Shown here in pieces: positions 53,689-57,544 of a DNA stretch of 57,544 bases. The translations under genes were made by a program, and so were the position numbers. Position 1 is the stretch's first letter. Every line of letters begins with the position of its first letter. The notes beneath the pieces are model-generated. The model did not search any database. It saw only the letters and a list, made by a program, of their open reading frames with translations, and had not been told where the DNA came from. Source of the stretch: Nitrospirota bacterium (GTDB lineage Bacteria > Nitrospirota > Nitrospiria > SBBL01 > JAADHI01); assembly GCA_029261165.1 (NCBI GenBank), contig JAJDBV010000031.1:1-57544 (forward strand). The letters are read 5' to 3'.

Positions 53689-55122
53689 ATGGAATTATCG
53701 TTTAAAGAAAATGTCAACGCGATGGTCGACGGCGCAATTCGTGTTCTTGGTCTGGATGAGGGGATCGCGAAAGCATTAAAAGCGTGCAACTCCGTACTCA
53801 AAGTTCAATTTCCGGTGAAAGTGCGTGGTCGGGTCGAGTTGTTTACTGGATGGCGGGCGGTTCATAGCACCCATCGGCTTCCGGCAAAAGGAGGAATTCG
53901 CTTTGCGACTTTTGTGAATCAAGATGAAGTTGAGGCCTTGGCTTCTTTGATGACCTATAAGTGTGCCATTGTGGATGTTCCTTTTGGTGGTTCAAAAGGG
54001 GGGTTATTGATTGACCCAACAAAGTACAACCGGGATGAGATGCAGGCGATCACGCGCCGTTTCACGTTGGAGTTGACTCGGAAAGGGTTTCTGAGTCCCG
54101 CAACCAATGTCCCTGCCCCAGATATGGGAACGGGTGAACGAGAAATGGCCTGGATGGCAGATACCTACAAACATCTGGTCCCTGAAGATATTAATTTCAC
54201 TGCCTGTGTGACCGGGAAGCCTGTTGCGCATGGCGGAATCCGGGGGAGAACAGAGGCCACCGGTCGCGGTGTTCAATTCGGGATTAGAGAGTTCTTTCGT
54301 AATACCAAGGCGGTAAAGGCGGCTCATCTCACAAAGGGACTTGGCGGTAAAAAGATCGTGGTTCAGGGATTAGGAAATGTTGGATATTATGCTTCAAAAT
54401 TTCTTTCTGAAGAAGATGGTGCAAAAATCATCGCCATCATCGAACGGGATGGTGTCCTGGTCGATAAAACAGCAGGAAAAAAACAGGGTATCCCGGTCGA
54501 AAAAGTGCATCAGTACATGGTCGAAAAAGGGACATTAAAAGGTTACTCCAGTGCCGGAGTTGAGTTTCTGGATAAAAAAGCAGGACAGAAGGCATTGGAA
54601 ATAGAATGCGACATCCTGATTCCTGCTGCACTGGAGGCACAGATTACAAAGAAGAATGCCAAGCGGATCAAGGCCAAGTTGGTTGCAGAGGCTGCAAATG
54701 GGCCTGTCACGTTTGAAGCCGACCAGATTCTCAAGAAAAATGGAGTGACGATTCTTCCCGATGCTTTTCTGAATGCCGGAGGTGTGGTCGTCTCCTACTT
54801 CGAGTGGGTGCGAAATATTTCTCATATCCGTTTCGGGCGAATGCAACGCCGCTTCGAAGAAGCAAAAGGCCTTCAGTTTGCGAGTGCCCTAGAACGCCTG
54901 TCTGGGAAGCCGCTTCGTAAATCTGTGAAAGAGGACCTTGCCAGTGGCCCCCAAGAGGTAGACCTGGTTCGGTCGGGCCTGGATGACTCCATGCGCTTGG
55001 CGCTTCAAGAGATCTTCGAGACGAAAAAATCTGTGAAAGGGGTCGATGACTATCGTACGGCGGCCTATGTGGTCGCGTTGGATAAGATTGCACGAAGCTA
55101 CCTTGATATCGGTGTCTATTAG
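53689..55122 (+). CDS. Glu/Leu/Phe/Val dehydrogenase family (glutamate dehydrogenase-like)
   Basis: A 477-residue NAD(P)-dependent amino-acid dehydrogenase. Substrate and catalytic lysines lie in PAKGGIRF (Lys67), TYKCAI (Lys91) and GGSKGG (Lys103); the nucleotide-binding loop is VQGLGNVGYYASKF. NVPAPDMGTGEREMAWMADT is typical of glutamate dehydrogenase, and glutamate/2-oxoglutarate is the most likely pair. It is longer than the common 420-residue type because of an inserted C-terminal helical segment (about 395-440). ATG 53689 is favoured by AAAGGAG 6 bp upstream; ATG 53686 is also possible. Confidence 0.9.
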   Translation: MELSFKENVNAMVDGAIRVLGLDEGIAKALKACNSVLKVQFPVKVRGRVELFTGWRAVHSTHRLPAKGGIRFATFVNQDEVEALASLMTYKCAIVDVPFGGSKGGLLIDPTKYNRDEMQAITRRFTLELTRKGFLSPATNVPAPDMGTGEREMAWMADTYKHLVPEDINFTACVTGKPVAHGGIRGRTEATGRGVQFGIREFFRNTKAVKAAHLTKGLGGKKIVVQGLGNVGYYASKFLSEEDGAKIIAIIERDGVLVDKTAGKKQGIPVEKVHQYMVEKGTLKGYSSAGVEFLDKKAGQKALEIECDILIPAALEAQITKKNAKRIKAKLVAEAANGPVTFEADQILKKNGVTILPDAFLNAGGVVVSYFEWVRNISHIRFGRMQRRFEEAKGLQFASALERLSGKPLRKSVKEDLASGPQEVDLVRSGLDDSMRLALQEIFETKKSVKGVDDYRTAAYVVALDKIARSYLDIGVY

Positions 55123-55218
55123 GGGTCTCTGACCCAAGCGGCCCTTGTATCGTCGGTTTCTTGGGGACTATAATGAGTGAATGTGAGGATGAGCCGTTCA
55201 AGGAAGAGGGTTGTAGAA

Positions 55219-55554
55219 ATGGAGAACTTAGTAAACCGAAAATGTGAGGCCTGCAGGGTTGGTGCACCCTTGGTGACCCAGGACGAGATCGAGACACTTA
55301 TGCCCAAAATTCCTGAATGGGAAATGATTCAGGAGGAGGGGATGAATCGCTTAAGGAGGGTCTTTGATTGTCAGGGTTTTGAAGCGGCATTGTCATTGAC
55401 AAACAAGGTTGGCGCAATCGCGGAAGAAGAAGGCCATCACCCTGCCATTTTAACAGAGTGGGGAAAGGTGACAGTGACATGGTGGACCCACAAGATAAAG
55501 GGACTGCATGTCAATGATTTCATCATGGCCGCCAAAACAGATCATCTTGCCTGA
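55219..55554 (+). CDS. phhB: Pterin-4-alpha-carbinolamine dehydratase
   Basis: A 111-residue protein of the PCD/DCoH family, which dehydrates 4a-hydroxy-tetrahydropterin. The active-site motif EEEGHHPAILTEWGKVTVTW and the end THKIKGLHVNDFIMAAKTD are clear. An extra N-terminal segment (MENLVNRKCEACRVGAP) carries a CxxC pair, as is often seen in bacterial members. ATG 55219 has AGGAAGAGGG upstream; in-frame starts further upstream are less likely. No aromatic amino acid hydroxylase is nearby, so the role may be in cofactor maintenance. Confidence 0.92.
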   Translation: MENLVNRKCEACRVGAPLVTQDEIETLMPKIPEWEMIQEEGMNRLRRVFDCQGFEAALSLTNKVGAIAEEEGHHPAILTEWGKVTVTWWTHKIKGLHVNDFIMAAKTDHLA

Positions 55555-55595
55555 AGACGCGTCTCCCGCTCTTTTCGTCGAAAGGCAAAAATCGT

Positions 55596-55714
55596 TGTAA
55601 CGATTCAGCATGACTAGATTTCAGGGCAAGGCGCGAGGATTCGAGCACCACAGCAACGCCGCCATGAAGGGATGGGTCTCGCGAAGCCAAAGATGGGTGT
55701 GCTGAATTGTTACA
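55596..55714 (+). repeat. MITE-like repeat, copy D with target-site duplication
   Basis: A 119-bp element bounded by TGTAACGATTCAGCA (55596-55610) and TGCTGAATTGTTACA (55700-55714), inverted repeats with 14 of 15 matches. It is flanked by a perfect 6-bp direct repeat AATCGT (55590-55595 and 55715-55720). The core CAGGGCAAGGCGCGAGGATT then CGAGCACCACAGCAACGCCG matches copy C, but without the 35-bp middle segment. This is the best preserved copy. Confidence 0.8.
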
Positions 55715-55785
55715 AATCGTTCCTATCGATGCGTGAGCTGCTGTAGGTACTTCGTACAGATTGAGAACAGGCGCGGGCACTGTTT

Positions 55786-56334
55786 TCAGAGGCGGGGTTC
55801 TTCAAAAACCTGCCGATACCAGAGGAGAGCAAGGAGGGTCTTGCTGTCCACTATTTTCCCGGAGAGCCCCATCTGGAAGACCTCCTCAAGTGGAAGCGTG
55901 ACAAGCTCCAAAAACTCTTCGGCATCGGCATGTGCCTCCGTGCTTGGTGCCAGATCCCGGCCCAGGTAAATGGCAATTTTCCCGGTTGAAAAACCCACGG
56001 AGTGATAGTAGGTGAATAGAAAATCGAGTTTGTTGGGGACCATTCCGATTTCTTCAATCGTTTCCCGCCGGGCGGTTTCTAATCGATCTTCGTCCGGTTC
56101 CAGGAGGCCGGCCGGAATTTCCAACGTGACCTGACGAATTGCCGGCCGGTATTGTCTGACAAGGTTTACCCTCTGGTCCTGATCGATTGGAAGAACCCCG
56201 ACGGCATCAGGCGGAGAGACGATCTCCCGCAGGGCCTCTGTCCCATCCGGAAGCCGCACAATATGCTCCTCAGTGCGGAGATAGTGTCCCTGATAAACGA
56301 TTTTTTTTCGGATCAGCTCTTCTTCCAGGTCCAT
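55786..56334 (-). CDS. Nudix hydrolase, ADP-ribose pyrophosphatase type
   Basis: A 182-residue Nudix hydrolase. The Nudix box runs from Gly76 to Met98 with all the acidic residues (Glu82, Glu91, Glu94, Glu95). Before it, VNLVRQYRPAIRQVTLEIPA is the usual sequence of ADP-ribose pyrophosphatases (NudF-like), the most likely activity. ATG 56334 has AAGGA upstream; an upstream in-frame start would remove the normal spacing. Cytoplasmic. Confidence 0.9.
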   Translation of the reverse strand: MDLEEELIRKKIVYQGHYLRTEEHIVRLPDGTEALREIVSPPDAVGVLPIDQDQRVNLVRQYRPAIRQVTLEIPAGLLEPDEDRLETARRETIEEIGMVPNKLDFLFTYYHSVGFSTGKIAIYLGRDLAPSTEAHADAEEFLELVTLPLEEVFQMGLSGKIVDSKTLLALLWYRQVFEEPRL

Positions 56335-56400
56335 CCAAAATCCTTTTTTATTGAACCGACAAAGTGGCCGTATCATAAAGGATTACAGCCTCTTTTTCCA

Positions 56401-57544
56401 CTAAAACGGCTGGCCCGCGATGAGATAGTAGTGTGGTTTATCTTCATCGGCAATTGGAGAGTCGATCGGGACGGCGATATCAAAACGAACAATCGTTGGA
56501 TAAAGTCCAAAAACATCTACGAAAAATCGAAGACCGGCACCCATGTCGGTCTTGTACTGACTCGGCCGAAAGATATTACGCGAATCCGTGACCGTCCCGG
56601 CGTCGCCAAAAAAAGCGATCTGCAGAGTACGCTGGCTTGCCAAGCCAAAAAACTGAATGTCTGTCTCACGTAATAAGGGGAAGCGGTATTCAATGGAGAA
56701 AAGCGCCATGTTTTCTCCTTGGAAAGCCATTGTCGTATATCCCCGCATTCCCGAGCTTCCCCCCAGGAAAAATCGATTATTTTTGAAAAGTTTTCCAAAT
56801 GATTCACCAAGAAAGATACGGGTACTGATTTCATGATGGTTGGAGAAAGAGAAAATTCGACGTAGATCGAGTTCAACAAAGATAGAATTGTCAAAAGATC
56901 GATCTGTAAACTTTTGATTGTAGTGAAGGCGTGCACTGAGCTTAGGGTAAGTTCCCGTCAGACGCTGGATATTTTTCTCAAGTAGGGGAATATCCGGATA
57001 ATTCATCTCATATCCGAGATTGATGATGCCTGCGGATTCTTCTGGAAGCATCCCCTGAGCCGTTTTACGGTTTTCGTGTGTGATGCCTGTTGAAAGAATG
57101 TGTCTATTTTTTAGGGTCTGCGTGTAATCAAGCTGGGAAACGGTTTCGATGTCAGACCGTGAGAAGAAAAGTCGAATCCAGTTTTTCGTATCGTAAGTGC
57201 GCTGAAAGAGAAGACCGGCCCGATAGCTCAGAAAGCGAGATTGAAAATCATAGTTCACCGAGAAATCATTGAGCAGGACTTTCCATGAAGGAGGGGAGCG
57301 ATTATTTAAACGGTTTGAGTCGCTTGAAAGTTTGTGAGGGTCGAGCGCGACCGTCTTGATACGGGAGGGTGTCGTTACAACGACTTCGTGCGACTCTCCG
57401 GCACCATTCCAAATCATAGGAATTTCCGTCCCATTTTTTTCACTAAGGACGATTTGTAGCGGTTCGATTCCTTTTCCGCGTTTTTTTATGAGAATTCGGG
57501 TCTGGAATTTGTCATGATCCTTTGTGCGTCGGATGTCCTCAATA
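56401..57544 (-). CDS. M1-peptidase-like C-terminal domain fused to an Omp85-type barrel (5' end outside window)
   Basis: The frame is open to the window edge, so the start lies beyond 57544; at least 380 residues are visible. The first 95 or so resemble the C-terminal beta-sandwich after the catalytic domain in M1-family peptidases (VVTTPSRIKTVALDPHKLSS, then DSNRLNNRS). The rest is a beta-barrel of BamA/surface-antigen type, with alternating strands, the loop motif GGSSGMRGYTTMAFQGENMA and a terminal Phe. It should sit in the outer membrane. No catalytic HExxH is visible because that part would lie upstream. It is downstream-oriented toward the Nudix gene, 66 bp away. Confidence 0.75.
   Translation of the reverse strand, partial: IEDIRRTKDHDKFQTRILIKKRGKGIEPLQIVLSEKNGTEIPMIWNGAGESHEVVVTTPSRIKTVALDPHKLSSDSNRLNNRSPPSWKVLLNDFSVNYDFQSRFLSYRAGLLFQRTYDTKNWIRLFFSRSDIETVSQLDYTQTLKNRHILSTGITHENRKTAQGMLPEESAGIINLGYEMNYPDIPLLEKNIQRLTGTYPKLSARLHYNQKFTDRSFDNSIFVELDLRRIFSFSNHHEISTRIFLGESFGKLFKNNRFFLGGSSGMRGYTTMAFQGENMALFSIEYRFPLLRETDIQFFGLASQRTLQIAFFGDAGTVTDSRNIFRPSQYKTDMGAGLRFFVDVFGLYPTIVRFDIAVPIDSPIADEDKPHYYLIAGQPF

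Noticed and set aside
1-57544. CRISPR array, integron or phage remnant
   Set aside because: No regularly spaced repeats, integrase or phage structural genes were seen.

Overview
The window looks like a stretch of chromosome from a Gram-negative (diderm) bacterium. It carries a nearly complete type II secretion (Gsp) operon, an outer-membrane beta-barrel gene, a DUF481-type barrel and a periplasmic YfiR-type protein. It also has meso-DAP murein recycling enzymes, a seven-gene trp operon and a class II (B12-dependent) ribonucleotide reductase. Gene content, the two-component style and the repeat type would fit a Nitrospirota- or Desulfobacterota-like lineage, but nothing here fixes the phylum. 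I see no phage, integrase, transposase, CRISPR, rRNA or tRNA.

Layout. 1-6209: a signalling block, all on +. It holds a YfiR-like protein (apparently frameshifted), a CHASE8-like histidine kinase, a stand-alone receiver, a REC-GGDEF-EAL protein and a REC-PAS-kinase-REC hybrid. 6333-7960: a small unknown protein and a secreted TPR protein. 7968-11420 (-): a coupled murein-recycling operon (mpl, a serine hydrolase, an LD-carboxypeptidase). 11582-18248 (+): trpEGDCFBA, with a mobile-like repeat between trpE and trpG. 18316-19251 (-): RNase HI with a hybrid-binding domain plus a 50-residue basic protein. 19559-25117 (+): a DUF6687-like protein, a PepT-like peptidase, a class II aldolase and two exported proteins. 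25243-30661: an OB-like exported protein, ElbB, and two divergent half-size GlnE-like proteins, one with an N-terminal ACT region. 30658-33099: priA. 33215-33877 (-): two small unknown proteins behind a strong promoter with an overlapping Fur-box-like palindrome. 34522-48592: ExeA-type ATPase, rhomboid protease, then gspC-D-E-F-G-H-I-J-N-(repeat)-L-M-K. 48636-51385: nrdJ with tandem NrdR-box-like sites. 51684-55554: SelO-like protein, glutamate-family dehydrogenase, pterin carbinolamine dehydratase. 55786-57544 (-): Nudix hydrolase and the end of a protein that joins an M1-peptidase-like C-terminal domain to an Omp85-type barrel.

Cross-cutting observation. Four copies of a 109-141 bp non-coding element lie at gene boundaries: 13053-13193, 23291-23399, 45209-45349 and 55596-55714. 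Each has about 15-bp terminal inverted repeats (TGTAACGATTCAGCA type) and a shared GC-rich core. The last is flanked by a perfect 6-bp direct repeat (AATCGT), as expected for a MITE-like insertion. Two sit inside operons.

The most interesting candidates are this repeat family, the small operon with the Fur-like site, the split and ACT-linked GlnE pair, and the M1-like/Omp85 fusion. All names come from reading motifs by eye; no database search was run.
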